From assembly GCA_009760885.1 (NCBI GenBank), contig CM019704.1:14696929-14760928 (forward strand): 64,000 bases of DNA, written 5' to 3'. Made by a program: the position numbers and the translations under genes. Every line of letters begins with the position of its first letter. Position 1 is the first letter of the stretch. Origin of the DNA: Achatina immaculata. Lineage: Eukaryota > Mollusca > Gastropoda > Stylommatophora > Achatinidae. Positions 31,991-44,544 of this stretch are shown piece by piece. The notes beneath the pieces are model-generated. The model saw only the letters and a program-made list of their open reading frames with translations. It searched no databases and was not told the DNA's origin.

Positions 31991-33870
31991 TCAATGTCAA
32001 CGATACCAAAGAGATCTTACTGAGAGGAAATGAGCCAGCGTAATAATTTGTCTTTGAGTGTTACGTTTAGAAAGTGCAGGTCATGGTAGTGGTAGTAGTG
32101 CATGTGGTAACTTAAAAGTAGCACTATTAGTATTAGTATTAGTCGTCATAGCTGCAGTACTGGCAGCAGCTGTGGTAGTATCAGCAGTAGTGAAATACTG
32201 TAGTAGTTACTGTAGAGATGTCGGCGATTTTGGCTGACGTTCAGCTGATGTATTATGGTTGATATGGACAGTTCCTTAGAGATATACAATTGGTTTTAGT
32301 ATATACTAGGGGAAAAAAGGATGGAGACGCTCTATGAGATGCTCTTGGATATCTCTGATACTCTGAACACCACGCACACTGAACTAACATCACGGCTAAG
32401 ACAACAAGCAGTTTCCAGACCAATCATCAAGCGAACAACGTTCTGCGAATGGCATGCCATGTGACGTCGATAAGTCATTGTAGAAGCATTTGTTATTTGA
32501 TGTTTTAGAAGATGTTGGTATGATTAATTAATATACCGGACAAATTGTAACGCAGTAGACAGTTACCTTATTTGTCAAACTGTTTAACGTCATTCGTTTA
32601 GTCTTATAAACTGACTATAGTTTTCCCTGATGTCTTGCGCTCCATTTTCTCGTTCGTTTGTCATACTACTCTGGACTTCACGTAATCGCTTATTACTAAT
32701 TTTTTTAAAAAAGTTTTCGTTTTACAGTGTAATATTTTTCTTTAATAAATCGCAGTGCTTATATTTTGTTTCTATTTGGTTTTTATTGTTTAGAGCGGTC
32801 CCAAGCCTTTATATCAAAACACAGTGCTCTTGATTTGAATCAATTTTGTAATGCCCCACATAACTGATTAAACTAGACATTTATAAAGACAGCTTCTTTT
32901 TTTGCATCAGAATAAGACCTTTCTGTATGCTTCAATTACTCCCTATATTTTCCGGTTATCTAGGCTCTGGTTTTTTTCATTCTACTGTTTAGAATTCACG
33001 ACCTCTGGTTCTATACGCTTTTTTTTTTAAGTCGCATTCCAGTGATCTAGTATTATTTGCTCATTTACCAAACTACTATCGTCTTGACCATGGCCTGGTT
33101 TCCAAATGCCCCCACTCACCACCTTTCCTTCTCCCCGATCTCTCCCTCCTTCTCCCCCTCCCCTCCCACCCTCCCTCCCTCCTTTCCTGGTTAATCAGAC
33201 TTGGCAACATCGGAGTTGGCGCATTCTTGTGCCTCATCTTCGCCCAAGACTGATTTCTGAAAGAGTAAATGCTAAAACTGAGTGTTTCATGTTGTTTTAT
33301 TTCATCAACGATGTAGGGATTGTGCCGAAATACTGGGGGGGGGGGGGGGTCTGTCTCCCCTTGTTGATTCTCTCTTTTAACTATTTTGTAAAACTCCACC
33401 ATACACCCCCATCTTTTTTCTTTTTTTTCCAATATGCCGCAGAAACGAGACCCTGCGGGTGATAAATCTACTCTTCGCCACATACTCTTTGAGGGCGTCG
33501 ATGATCGTGCTGGGGCTTATCTGTGGCGTTGTCATATACCACGTTCTTCTGCTCGTCATAAAGTAAGTTGTTCTTCTGCTCGTCATAAAGTAAGTTGAAA
33601 CAGCCAGTGCGCTCTAGGCTGTACACTCTTGCCAAGAGTTTTGAAGAACTGGTTGCTGTTGCTGCCATGACTGTGACGAACAATAATTACTTCCTCTGTT
33701 GGTGGAAAACACTGATCTTCACTTTAAAAAAAGTGTTACGCCGAGGAAATGTCAGTTATGAGGCTTGGTTTCAGAATGATGAAAATTGCCCACACTTTCA
33801 TGAAAGTTAGTGAAAATATTTTTTTTAAAGATAGATCAATAAGGAAACCTCATAATGTTGATCAATTTCT
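31991..33870. other. No gene recognised
   Basis: Trinucleotide-rich (GTA/GCA) at 32080-32210, CT/CCTCCC-rich at 33120-33185, a G-run at 33338 and a 27-bp tandem duplication at about 33543-33596. The minus-strand frame over that duplication matches nothing I know. Confidence 0.4.
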
Positions 33871-33871
33871 T

Positions 33872-33902
33872 TGTTCTCTCTCTCTCTCTCTCTCTCTCTC
33901 TG
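33872..33902. repeat. (CT)n microsatellite
   Basis: About 15 CT units. Confidence 0.9.
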
Positions 33903-34039
33903 GTGTATGCTAAACAAATTAAGAGAAGTCAAACAAACTGTTCAGTAAAAATGGAACTGATTTTGACACCAGTAACCCTTGTTATCCGTACCCGGACTCG
34001 TGTAAACTGTGTACTGTACTGTGCTGTGCTTCTCCCTCC

Positions 34040-34512
34040 GGATAGATATTCCCCTTGTTTTCCAGAAGCATTTCCCAGCTATATTGAACCTATCTTGTTA
34101 TATGGAAGTGAATCATGGACAATAGGCAAGTCTGCACAAAAATCATTGGAAGCAGCAGAAATGTGGTTTATTAGAAAAATGTTGCGAATCCCCTGGACAG
34201 CAAAAATAACTAATGAAGAATGTATGAGAAGAGCTGGAGAGACAAAAAAACCTTGTCAAAAAGATAAGAGAGAGACAATGTACTTTCATAGGACATGAAA
34301 TGAGAAGAGGAGGCATCGAAAATGTTATAACAACAGGAAAAATAGAAGGAAGAAGATCAAGAGGAAGACCAAGAGAAATGATACTGAACAGTCTGACAGG
34401 ATGGTGTGAGAGGAGATCACCAACTGAGCTGATGGCCTGCTTGAAGGATCGTGTACTCTGGAGAAGCATAATAGCCAACGCCAGTCGGCACGGCACTTGA
34501 TGATGATGATCT
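34040..34512 (+). mobile_element. LINE family E, C-terminus and 3' end (RTE)
   Basis: It encodes IEPILLYGSESWTIGKSAQK, SLEAAEMWFIRKMLRIPWTA, then after one frameshift near 34260 MRRGGIENVITTGKIEGRRS, NSLTGWCERRSPTELMACLK and the terminal NASRHGT stop, followed by (TGA)n. It is 5'-truncated near 34040. The opposite-strand LINE at 34511 is inserted in its triplet tail. Confidence 0.87.
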
Positions 34513-35176
34513 TCTTCTTCTTCGTTCGCATTGTCTGTCTATACCTGCAGTCCTGTCTCTTGGATAAATTTCACTGTTTTTTTGTAATTCATGTATGGAA
34601 CCGTAGAGCTTATCTTCTTTAGTGGTTTCACTGGGCCAGTAATTATTTCTCAGTGTTTCCTAGTTGGTGCAGTTCTGGAGGATATGTTCCACAGTTTGGG
34701 GCACCTGGGAACATGTACATAGATTAGTAGTACCAACCTTAAACTTTGAATATATATGACTTCGGAGGCGGGTGTGTCCTGTTCGGAGACGGAAGATGGT
34801 GACTTGTTCCTTTCTGTTTAGCATGTGATAGTCATCATGTGGTGGTGTTTGTGGCTTCCTGTAGGTTTTTATCATGCTTTTCTTCTGATTATAGGTGATT
34901 GGTATGTCTGGTTGCTCCATTTCAGTGCCCTCTTTGGCCAGATGGTCAGCTTTCTCATTGCCTGGTATCCCACAGTGGGAGGGAATCCATTGCAAAGTGA
35001 CTCCATGTTGTAAGCCAATTTTTGACAAGGCATCCTTAAGGTCTGGTAGTTTGTTGCACTGAAGAGCTTCCAGTACTGATCTTGCATCTCTGAGAACTAC
35101 TACAGGACATGTATAATTTCTGGAGTCTGATAGTTTTTCAACTGCAGCAATAATTGCCCTAACTTCTGCATCAATG
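34511..35176 (-). mobile_element. LINE family H, RNase H end, 5'-truncated copy
   Basis: The minus strand from 35176 gives DAEVRAIIAAVEKLSDSR, VVVLRDARSVLEALQCNKLP, WIPSHCGIPGNEKADHLAKE (RNase H with its last catalytic Asp) and VPQTVEHILQNCTN. It ends GCGAACGAAGAAGAAGAAG at 34511. TGATGATGAT on both sides suggests insertion into the triplet tail of family E. This 3' end is the one shared with the unknown retro-unit. Confidence 0.85.
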
Positions 35177-36843
35177 ATGATGATGATTTCCTAGGGACGT
35201 ATGTCAGGTACCAAAATTTACAGCATGGCTGAATGGACCTGATCTCTGTCAAATGGTTAGCTGACGCCCTTGCAGCTGCCCTGTCCTTCTTTAACACTCG
35301 TAACCCCGTAAATGTACTTTTTTTGCATTCGTCTTATGGTCTGATATAAATTTATGATGACAGTCGTACTCGTGGTAATAATAATAATAATAATATTTAT
35401 TAATATTATATTACATGTGTGATGAAACTCACAATCTGTCAGACATCAGTGACAACAATAAATACTCCCCAGAGATCTATGGAAGGCACACAGGGAGGTA
35501 GCCGCTTCACTTGGACTTGATCAATGTAACTGCAGCTACTATCGCGAGCGGGTTGTGAACTGCATGTGCCGGCTCTGCATACCTAGCAGAAACAACCAAG
35601 AAATCATGTGACTGCCGTCCGAATTCTTCCAACACTGTCATTACTTTGATTGTTGCCGTTTCTTTCAGTCATTTGGTTGCTATTTCTGGCGTAGCCAGCA
35701 AAGAATAGCATTTTCCTAGGATGTTGAGGTTCGTTTGTACCAAAAAGAGACACTAATTCAAAGACTTGTTAAAAACAGTTAATTGATGTTTGCTCTGAAT
35801 TTTAGTGATTCGCAGGTATGAGGCATTTTCTGTCTTAGAAGGTTTGTTTTATTTTGCGAAGTTGCTACTTTTTTTTTATTAAAGAATTTTTCTAGAAGTT
35901 CACTGTTCTTTCTTTCGTTTTTTCTAAAAAATTTGCGTGTGCTGATCACTTCATGAATGACTGGTTTTTATTTTTTAGTGTAAACATAATCCATGTTATA
36001 CTCACTACTTTATATTTCCGAGACTGACTGTGAAACGCTGAAACGAAACTGAGTAAAACCTCTCTGTTGATCTCCATCCAATCTGAGCTCAGATGTTATG
36101 TGTTGTATTTCTTTTTTAAAAAATGCTGCAGTTTTTTCGTCTGCTAGAAAGAGTCTGCCGATTTCAAATACTGATATATATTTCATCAGACCCCACCGGA
36201 TGAAATGAAGCTACAGGCCAAATCCAACCCGCAAGCCATAGTTCCACGAACTTCACTTGTTGCACAGACCAGAGAAGTTCTAATCTTTGTCTATCACATG
36301 ACATTTTCATGCTTATCCCCCTTGCTTGAGACATTCAGTCTATTTTATAACGTTTTACATTTGACCAGGCTCAGTCACGTGACTGCAACTGTTGTGAATT
36401 TTAGAAGTTTCCTTTTCTGTTTTTTTATGTATAAGTTTTCTGTGTTTTTTTTTCTTTCACACTTTGTGATAACTGCCATTGCCCGCTTTCATTTTGCTTC
36501 TTTTTCTCAATTTTGTTTGTTTTTTGGGCATAACTGAAACGTGTCCATGTTCCACGTCGTGTTTTGGAAGCGAATGCTCGAGTGTGTAGGGTTTTCAGTA
36601 TAAATAGATCGGTGATCGTAAAGCAACAGCTGATAGTGCTCATAATGATAATGAACAGCACAAGTGACAAGTGTTGAGATGTTTATGTTGGTGGCTGTAG
36701 TTATTGCTGCAGTTCTGGCGTCAGCGAAAAGGGATATAGATTCCTGTACCACTGCAAAGGCATTGATATCGATAATCTTTGGTTTTGTTTTGTTTCGTTT
36801 TGTTTTTGCTTTGTTTTATTCCGTTTTTTGTACATACAAGTCT
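35177..36843. other. No gene seen; (AAT)n
   Basis: (AAT)n at about 35370-35395, otherwise AT-rich mixed DNA with T-runs. Confidence 0.4.
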
Positions 36844-39800
36844 TGTCTTCTTCTTACGCATTGTCTGTCTATATATGCAGTCCTGTCTCTTGGATAAATT
36901 TCACTGCTTTTTTTGTAGTTCATGTATGGAACCGTAGAGCTTGTCTTTTTTAGTGGTTTCACTGGGCCAGTAATTGCTTCTCAGTGTCTCGTTATTGGTG
37001 CAGTTCTGGAGGATATGTTCCACAGTTTGGGGCACCTGTGCACGTATACAAAGAGTAATAGTACCAACTTTGTATACGTATGATTTCACGGAGTCGGCCG
37101 TGTCCTGTTCGGAGACGGAGGATGGTGATTTGTTCCTTTTTGTTGAGCATGTGATAGTCGTCATGTGGTGGTGTTTGTGGCTTCCTGTAGGTTTTTATCA
37201 TGCTTTTATTCTGATTATAGGTGATCGGTATGTCTGGTTGCTCCATTTAAGTGCTGTCTATGGCCAGACAGTCAGCTTTTTCATTGCCTGGTATCATTCA
37301 GTGGAATGGAATCCACTGAAAAGTGACTCTGGGTTGTGAGCCAATTTTTATCAAGGTATCCTTAAGGTCTGGTAGTTTGTTGCACTGAGGACCTTCCGGT
37401 GCCGATCTTTCATCCGTGAGAACTACTATTAGGCTTATATCAGTTCTGGAATCTGATAGTTTTTCAACCGCGGCAATAATTACCCTAACTTTTGAATCAT
37501 AGTTGTTGCAGCATTTACCAGTGCGTATGAAAATCTTGTCATTGGTGTTCTTTGGATATTCAATATGTGCTCCTTCCATTCTTTATAACATTGTGTGCAA
37601 ATCCATCTCTATACACTCGTATCCAGGTGTCGCATGGGTATTTGTCATCTAGTACACTAAGTGTGGCTGTTGATCTTACAGGACTGCTTTGCATCTCACC
37701 ATTCTGCACACTTTTCACTTCAGTTTGAACAGTTATTTGTGTACAGTTTGATTCTTTCTATAATGTATGCTCTGGTACAGATGATAATTGAGCAACTACA
37801 TTTGGAAGGTCAAGTATCAGCTTATGCATACGCTTGGCCTGATGAATGAAGCTGCTTCTTTTAAGCCAAATATATAAAATAGGAAACACAATCATTAGTG
37901 TACAGACAAACAACTATACACAAAGCACTGCAGTAAAGCTGTGATACCAAAATGTATAAACTAAGAAAAAGTAAGAACAGGTTTATATTTAACGATAACA
38001 CATTTTTCACAGTTTATACATTTTCCTAGTATTGTTCCATAGTTGTTATTACACAAGAAGCACACAGTTTTGTCCATACTTTATCAAAGGCTTTCCTCAG
38101 GTCTATCCATTCTACTAGTACAAGGTTTTTGTCTTGGAATGCGCCCTCAATCTCTTGAGAGAGATAGGTCATTTTATCTTCCCGTACTACTGCATAAAAC
38201 CTGCTTGCTGTAGAGCAAGAAAGTTTTCACTTTCTAGGTACCATTTAAGCCTTTGGTCAGTGATGTAATCCACCGTTTTGCAGAGGCAGCTAGTGAGACT
38301 GATTGGCCTGTAACTGTAGGCTGTATCGCTGTTTTCCCCCTGGCTTTAGGAGTGGTACCTTGTTTGCTTCTGTCCAGATTTGAGGTAACTTACCTGTGCT
38401 CTGATACATAGTGAAAATATCCAACAGCTTTTCCATTGCTGCAATTCCCAGGTTCTTTATCATTTCATTGGACACTCCATCTGGTCCTGATGATTTCCTT
38501 GGTTTCAGTTTACTGACTGCTAGGTCTAACTCACTGCATGTGACTGGTGCATCCATGACCTCCACTTTTCTACCTTGTTCCTCTTCTTTCTGTGGGTCAG
38601 TGCGCACTGTACGCTCTTTCTCTGGATGGTATCAATGTTGCAGTCTTGTGCAAACATGCGAGCAAAGTGATCTGCTACCTGCTTACCTGTAAGAGTTCCC
38701 CCATCTTCTGTTAGTGTAATCTTTGCACTTCTTTCAGTGCTCTCATCGTTTAACTGTTTGATTAGTTTCCACAGTTTTCTTCCATCCTTTTCAAAGTTTA
38801 GGGACTTTGTTTTCTCTCTCCAATTTTCCCGTCTGGCTTGCAGCTTGGCTGTCTGAAATTTAGCCTTAACATGTTGGTAATTATTGTGGTGTTTTTGGCA
38901 TGGTTATTTTCTGCTTGCTTTCGAGCTGTTTCCACGTCATCATGGAATTTTCCCAGCTCACTAGACCAGTATGGTTTATAGTCCCTACGAGCTCCTCTGG
39001 GAATGGTTTCATGGACGGTCTGAATGATACAGACATTGAATTCCTTCACTAAGCTGTTAATATCCTTACCCTCTATGGACAGCTGTCCCACCAGGACACC
39101 TGTACGATGTCTGTGCATTGTCCAGTTTGCTTTTTGTATAGCTCCATCTAGGGAGAGCGCTACTGGTGTGAAGGAGTTCATTTTCTATTGCCAGGAAGAC
39201 TTGTCTATGGTCGCTACCTCCAAGTTGTTTTCCAACTTTGAGTGTTATGTTCCACTTCATGTCTGGAGAACGGAATGCCCGATCTGGGGTTGAGGTTGTA
39301 TGCCAAGCCCTTGAGTAAAATGTAATGGAGAAGTCCATTATCATCCAGCCAGCTCTTAATTTCCTATCCTCTCTTGTCTATGGAGTCTTAGCCCCAGCTC
39401 TGGGTATTGCCGTTAAAATCTCCACAGACCATCAGTCTCTCTTTTGTGAGATTGTTTCCAGAGCAAGTGGGCGGTCATTAGGACAGTAATAATTAAGGAG
39501 GTGGAAGTCTGTATTACTGGTTTTTAGATGGATCATCTGGTATTCGGCTCCTTCCTGTACACTCTCACTTGACATGCGCTGATGTTATTCTTAACAAGTG
39601 TGAGTACTCCTCCTTTTCTGTCGATCTGAAATGAAACACTGGTAGCCTCTGATTTTAAGGGCGGCATCGTTGGTCAGGTGTGTCTCTTGTATGCAGCATA
39701 TACTTACCTGCTCTGCAAATAGTATGTTCTCTAGTTCCACCTTTTTGCTTTAGCACCCTCAGCCTTCCAGTGCATTAGTTTAAGTTCTTGCTTTTTGGCA

Positions 39801-40440
39801 GTTTGCTGCTGTTGTATTTTCTGGCCAGTAGCTCTACTCTCATGATTCCTGACTCCACAAGACGAACTGAGAGGGCCTCCAGTAGCATAGGGTGGACCCT
39901 TTCGAAGCAGGAGGCCCGGCACTGCTTGTGCCTAGTTAGTCTTTACAGGGCGAGCACCATGTTTAAAAACTCCAGATACGGACATTTCATTAGCGATAAT
40001 GCGTGGTACTCTGATTTTTGCGATGCGCCTTCTGGCTGGATACCTCCGACTTCAACACCTTTCCTTGCTAGGGCAGAATGTTGTCTTGCTTGGACTGCCA
40101 TGAAGACAGTGGTGTAGGCTGGCCTGGCCAAAACTTTGTTTTCCAGCTTCTGGTGGCTGTACTTAAGCCCCTTCTCCGCGTCAGATCCAGCTTGCAACAC
40201 TGGCTGGCCAGACGGCTTTGAGACAGTTTCACAGAGACAGCTTTGGGATGAAGAATCGATGAGTGCTTCAACAATACCCATTCCCCGCCACCTAAAGTCT
40301 GCTGGCTTTGTTTTGTTTATCTCATTTTGATAGCCACTGTTGTAGAAACCCATATGTTTGTCAGGTCCTGGGTTCACTGGTTTCACATCAGATTTTCCTC
40401 ATCCCCGCCAGCGATCCCCATGTCACCATCTGTCCACCAA
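36844..40440 (-). mobile_element. LINE family H, near full span (I-like, with RNase H)
   Basis: In minus-strand order: an upstream frame (40386-39943); an endonuclease start ELKLMHWKAEGAKAKRWN with ICCIQETHL, and SPDMKWNITLK and LGGSDHRQVFLAIE further on; a linker ARRDYKPYWSSEL; reverse transcriptase PRKSSGPDGVSNEMIKN, VPLLKPGGKQ and WIDLRKAFDKVW. At about 38055 it breaks. It resumes near 37850 with the inter-domain region, RNase H VYRDGF and SDSR, C-terminal VPQTVEHILQNCTN, and a 3' end TGCGTAAGAAGAAG near 36848. RT motifs after the first catalytic Asp, including xxDD, are missing. Placed in the RNase H-bearing I/Nimb-like group by domain order. Confidence 0.83.
37905..38055 (-). mobile_element. 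Penelope-like terminal repeat fragment
   Basis: The segment ACTATACACAAAGCACTGCA...CCAAAATGTATAAACT matches 24042-24130, the inverted terminal part of the Penelope-like element. It sits where the reverse transcriptase of family H is interrupted, so either it inserted there or it marks a deletion joint. Confidence 0.65.
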
Positions 40441-41775
40441 CCTGACATTACATTTTACAAAATTAACAATTACAGTTAGTGTTGATTGCTACAGTTTCTG
40501 GACTACAGAAGTAAGTCAGAGTTTTTAAGCATTCAGATCTATGTTCCCTGTCTCACAAAGAATGTGTTAAGATAAGTGTGTTTTTAACACAGTTGTTCCC
40601 AGGGGAGCACACACAAGTAAAAGAGTTTATAATTTTGTATAAACTCTAGACACAGTTTCTGAAGTTCTGATAGTTGTTTCCGTAATTATTGTGACAATCA
40701 ATTTGTCATCCCCTCCAGCGCCGAAAATTGCCATTATTAAACTTAAACAAGTGAATTTCAGTTAAAAAAAAAGACTACCATCGATAATGCATGGGAAAAG
40801 AAACAGAAGAAATAAGTACTCCGGAGAAACAAGTTATTCTGCAGCCGCCGTCATTATCATCATGCGCTGTAACGTAACACTCAGGGAAAAAAACCGATAG
40901 TTTTAACCATTGTTACATCACATTCTTTAAATGTTTCTATGTATGTCCATCTTTACTATCGCTGTTAGCTTGGCAACGATTTCACGAGGATACCAGTCTC
41001 TGTATCTTTCTGAGTCTATACAAGTAATGGAAAGATATCCTGCTAGCTCCTAGCTAAAAGCTAATGACAGAACGTCATTCCACTTTCGTGCATGTCTCTA
41101 CAGAAACGGTCATCTTTATACTTTTGCTATGACGCAATGAAGCTCACTGGCACCGTGTGGCACCTGCAAGGTAACCCTTGCATCATTAGTAATGATTCTG
41201 TCGACCTACATGGTGGTGGGCCGGTGCTCTGAATTTCTGTCATGATTTTAAAATTTTCATTTAGATCACCCTTTGTAGCATTCGATACACATCCAGGCTC
41301 ATTTTACAGTTCTCCTTCTACATTTTATGGTGTTTTCCGGCATCATCTAGTTTAGAAATTGAACTTCTCTTACTGGTCCGTTTATTTGCTAAGAAAACTT
41401 CGAAATCTCGATATTGGATATCTGGCTGACTACTGTAAAGTTTCTGTTGATTTCCATACAATGATAATTTTCTAATTTTTTGCTGAGTTTGTGCTTAGAA
41501 CTCTACAATCTATTACCCTGCCACGTCTTTTTCTGGCCTGGTTAAAAAAAATCCTTGTGACTAAAAATCGCCGAAATTGTCTAAGGGGAAACAAAAGAAA
41601 CAAAATTCACACACATACACAATACGCTACTGTAAAAGCGCAAAATTTAATACTTGTCTCTCATGACACTTATCAAATACGACATTATTGAATACAGGGA
41701 CTACTCATAAGTGCGTGGAACATTTCAAACATTCGTAACAAATAAACTACGTAATGGATCATGATTATTCTTAAG

Positions 41776-41776
<1 letters not shown>
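40441..41776. other. No gene seen
   Basis: AT-rich to mixed sequence. No motif or repeat that I can support. Confidence 0.4.
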
Positions 41777-41777
<1 letters not shown>

Positions 41778-41839
<62 letters not shown>

Positions 41840-41842
41840 AAC
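41778..41842. repeat. (GA)n microsatellite
   Basis: About 27 GA units with one interruption near 41830. Confidence 0.95.
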
Positions 41843-41919
41843 TTAAGTCTCTCTTTTTTTTTTAAAGCCCGTGCACAGAGCTCCCGTGTGTTGCCGCTAG
41901 GAAGTAGCAATAGAAAAAT

Positions 41920-42260
41920 ATGGCGTTCGTAAACGTGAGTAATCATTTTGTGTTTTGGAATACGCAAGAACCTCGTCTGTTGTGACTGTGCAGCAACGAT
42001 TTAGAGCGAAATTGCAGAACGCAGCACCTGTTTTCAACACTGTCAAGAAGTGGTATGCGAAATTCCGGGATGAATTGGAGGGGGGGGGGGGGGGGAAACG
42101 GCTTCGCTGGTAGGCTTCTCTAACACGATTCACAGTTTATTCGCTTCGTCCCTGTCGAGGAGATGTTCACAGACAGTCTTCATCCCGGAATTTCGCATAT
42201 CACTTCTTGATATTGTCGAAAACAAGTACTGCATTCTGCAATTTCGCTCCAAATCGTTGC
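41920..42260. mobile_element. Inverted pair of DUF4817-like HTH fragments
   Basis: 41991-42074 and 42178-42260 are inverted copies about 83 bp long. The plus arm, after one frameshift, encodes FCVLEYARTSSVVTVQQRFR, AKLQNAAPVFNTVKKWYAKF, an HTH of the DUF4817 type found in transposon-derived proteins; an upstream ATG at 41920 gives MAFVN. The minus arm repeats it and runs on through a TSPRQGRSE segment to VNRVREAYQRS, the expected next motif. A long G-run (42080-42097) lies in the loop. Both are dead. Confidence 0.68.
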
Positions 42261-42261
42261 C

Positions 42262-44142
42262 TAAACTGGAATGTAAGAACATTTAATCAGACTGGAAAAC
42301 TACCACAAACCATCAGGGAAATGCACAGTTACAAACTAGACATACTGGGAATACAAGAAGCACGATGGACAGGACAAGGCAGAAGGAAATTAACAACACA
42401 GCACACAGAAGTGACAACTGATCAGTGGAGAAAGAGAAAAAAATTGAAAGATGGAGGGAGCACTTTAACACCCTACTAAACAGAACACAAGCAGCACAAA
42501 CAATAGACATACCTGAAGCAAAAACGGAACTAAACATCAATCTTATCTTATCTTATCTTATATCCTTCCCGTGCCGTTAGACGTCACATAGGGCTCGCAA
42601 AGTAGTTCGCCAATTTTCAATACAGGACCAATAACAATAAGTGAAGTAAAGGAGGCGATAAAGAGGCTAAAATTAGACAGGGCACCAGGTGAAGATGAAG
42701 TGACTGCTGAGATGTTGAAAGCAGAAGAAACAGAAACAGCAAAACAACTTTGCCGGATACTACAACAAATATGGGATCTAGAAAAAGCTCAAGAGAAGTG
42801 GAAAACTGCCCTTATAGTAAAACTACCAAAGAAAGGTGACCTCAGAGATTGCGGGAACTGGAGAGGCATTACCCTCCTGCCACTCGCCAGTAAAGTATAT
42901 TGCAGAATAATCATCAACAGAATTGTACCAGCACTTGAGGGAAAACTTCGGAAAGATCAGGCAGGATGTAGGAAAGGAAGATCATGCATAGACCACATAT
43001 TTGTACTTAGACAAATATTAGAGCAAGCAAATGAGTGGCATAGCACAACATATGCACTGTTTATAGATTTTGAGAAAGCCTTTGACAGTGTTAACAGAGA
43101 TTCACTGTAGAAAATCCTAAGATAGCACGGCTTCCCCCATAAGATAGTGAATGTAATCAAAGCCCTGTACGAGGTTTTCAGTGCAAAGTGATCTGTGGAG
43201 AACACACCTCCAACAGCTTTAGGATATAAACAGGAGTGAAGCAGGGATGTGTACTATCGCCAACACTATTTATCTTGGCAGTAGACTGGTTAATGAAGGA
43301 GGCAACATCAGACAAACGCAGAGGATTACAATGGATCCTTGACATAGTACTGGAGGACCTTGACTTTGCGGACGACATTTGTCTACTATCAAGCAGCAAC
43401 AAAAATATGAAAAATAAAATAAACAAGCTAACTCAAAATACAAACAACATAGAACTAAAGATCAACGTAGGAAAGACAAAGTTAATGAAGCAAAATGTGA
43501 ACAATAGAAATCTACTCAGAGTAGATAGCAAGTTAGTGGAGGAGGTCAACGACATTTGTATGTCTTGGCAGCAGAATAGTAGAAACTGGAGACAGCACAG
43601 AGAACATCAACAACAGACTTACTAGAGCAAACCAGGCTTTTGCAATGCTGCAGACTATATGGAAATTAAAAAAAAACACTAAGCATGAAGACGAAAATCA
43701 GAATATTTAAGAGTAATGTTCTAAGTGTACTATTCTATGGAAGTGAATGCTGGAAAATCACCAAAACCATAGAAAACAAGTTGAATTCTTTCCAGACTAA
43801 ATGTTTGTGAAGAATTAGAAAAATATATTGGCCAAACACCATAAGAAATAACATCTTGTTGGCAGAAATGCAGATGAAGCCACTGACAGCAATTATTGAG
43901 GAAAGACGCTGGCGATGGTTGAGACATGTGGTCCGAATGACTGACAACTCACTACCAAAAATAGCACTAAGATGGACACCACAGGGGAACAGAAGTAAGG
44001 GTAGACCAAAAGAGACACGAAGAAGAATAATAGAGAGGATGTTGAGCAATAGAGGGCTCACCTGGGCAAGAACGGGGGAAAAAGGCAAAGGCCAGGTATT
44101 TGTGAAAAACCCTTGCGGAAGCCCCATGTGCCCTGGGCACTT

Positions 44143-44146
<4 letters not shown>
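42262..44146 (+). mobile_element. LINE family B, longest copy (RTE-like), internally deleted
   Basis: It opens with NWNVRTFNQTGKLPQTIREM and LDILGIQEARWTGQGRRKL (endonuclease start), then jumps to linker sequence; most of the endonuclease is missing. A nearly clean frame (42700-43110) has LIVKLPKKGDLRDCGNWRGI, KDQAGCRKGRSCIDHIF and LFIDFEKAFDSV. After stops come GCVLSPTLFILAVDWL, LEDLDFADDICLLS (catalytic FADD retained), LKINVGKTKLMKQN, RRWRWLRHVVRM and RSKGRPKETRRR. The 3' end is GGGCACTTAA plus (GA)n. Cleanest reverse transcriptase core in the window, but not functional. Confidence 0.9.
42542..42616 (-). mobile_element. 75-bp LINE family A 3' end inside family B
   Basis: The minus strand reads GCGAGCCCTATGTGACGTC, AACGGCACGGGAAGG, then an (ATAAG)n tail, as at 9640 and 21952. 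TCAAT flanks it at 42537-42541 and 42617-42621, and removing it restores the family B linker. An extreme 5' truncation. Confidence 0.82.

Positions 44147-44194
<48 letters not shown>
44147..44194. repeat. (GA)n microsatellite at the LINE B 3' end
   Basis: About 23 GA units directly after the family B terminus. Confidence 0.92.
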
Positions 44195-44197
<3 letters not shown>

Positions 44198-44410
44198 GAT
44201 ATATTTGTTCTTTTCTGTGTCCATGACTTTTTGAGGAACTTTTCTGTAGCACTTACATTCAAAGGCATTTATGCGTTTCTCAGCTGTTTTGTTAAGTGTC
44301 CAGGTCTCACAGGCATATGTTACGATGGGAAAGATGCATGCCCTTAAAAATCTTATTTTTGTAGTTCTATCTGTTTATCTCCACAGCTTCTTTAGTTGTC
44401 TTACTTTCTT
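44195..44410 (-). mobile_element. RTE-type LINE C-terminal fragment
   Basis: The minus strand encodes IRFLRACIFPIVTYACETWT, LNKTAEKRINAFECKCYRK, the conserved Y-x-C-E-T-W motif region. Short and isolated. Confidence 0.75.
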
Positions 44411-44544
44411 CATGATCCGTTACGTAGTTTATTTGTTGTGAATTTTTGAAGTGCTTCACAGACTTACAAATAACCCTGTATAGTCCATGATATAAAATGG
44501 GGAAAAATAACTTAAGTACTGTATTTAGCTTTAAAATGTTCACT

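Noticed and set aside
33076..33483. 135-codon minus-strand frame
   Set aside because: CT-rich and homopolymer-driven low complexity; no recognisable domain.
41920..41934. MAFVN followed by GTGAGT as a host first exon
   Set aside because: The frame continues (with one frameshift) into a DUF4817-like HTH whose inverted copy lies nearby, so it is transposon-derived.
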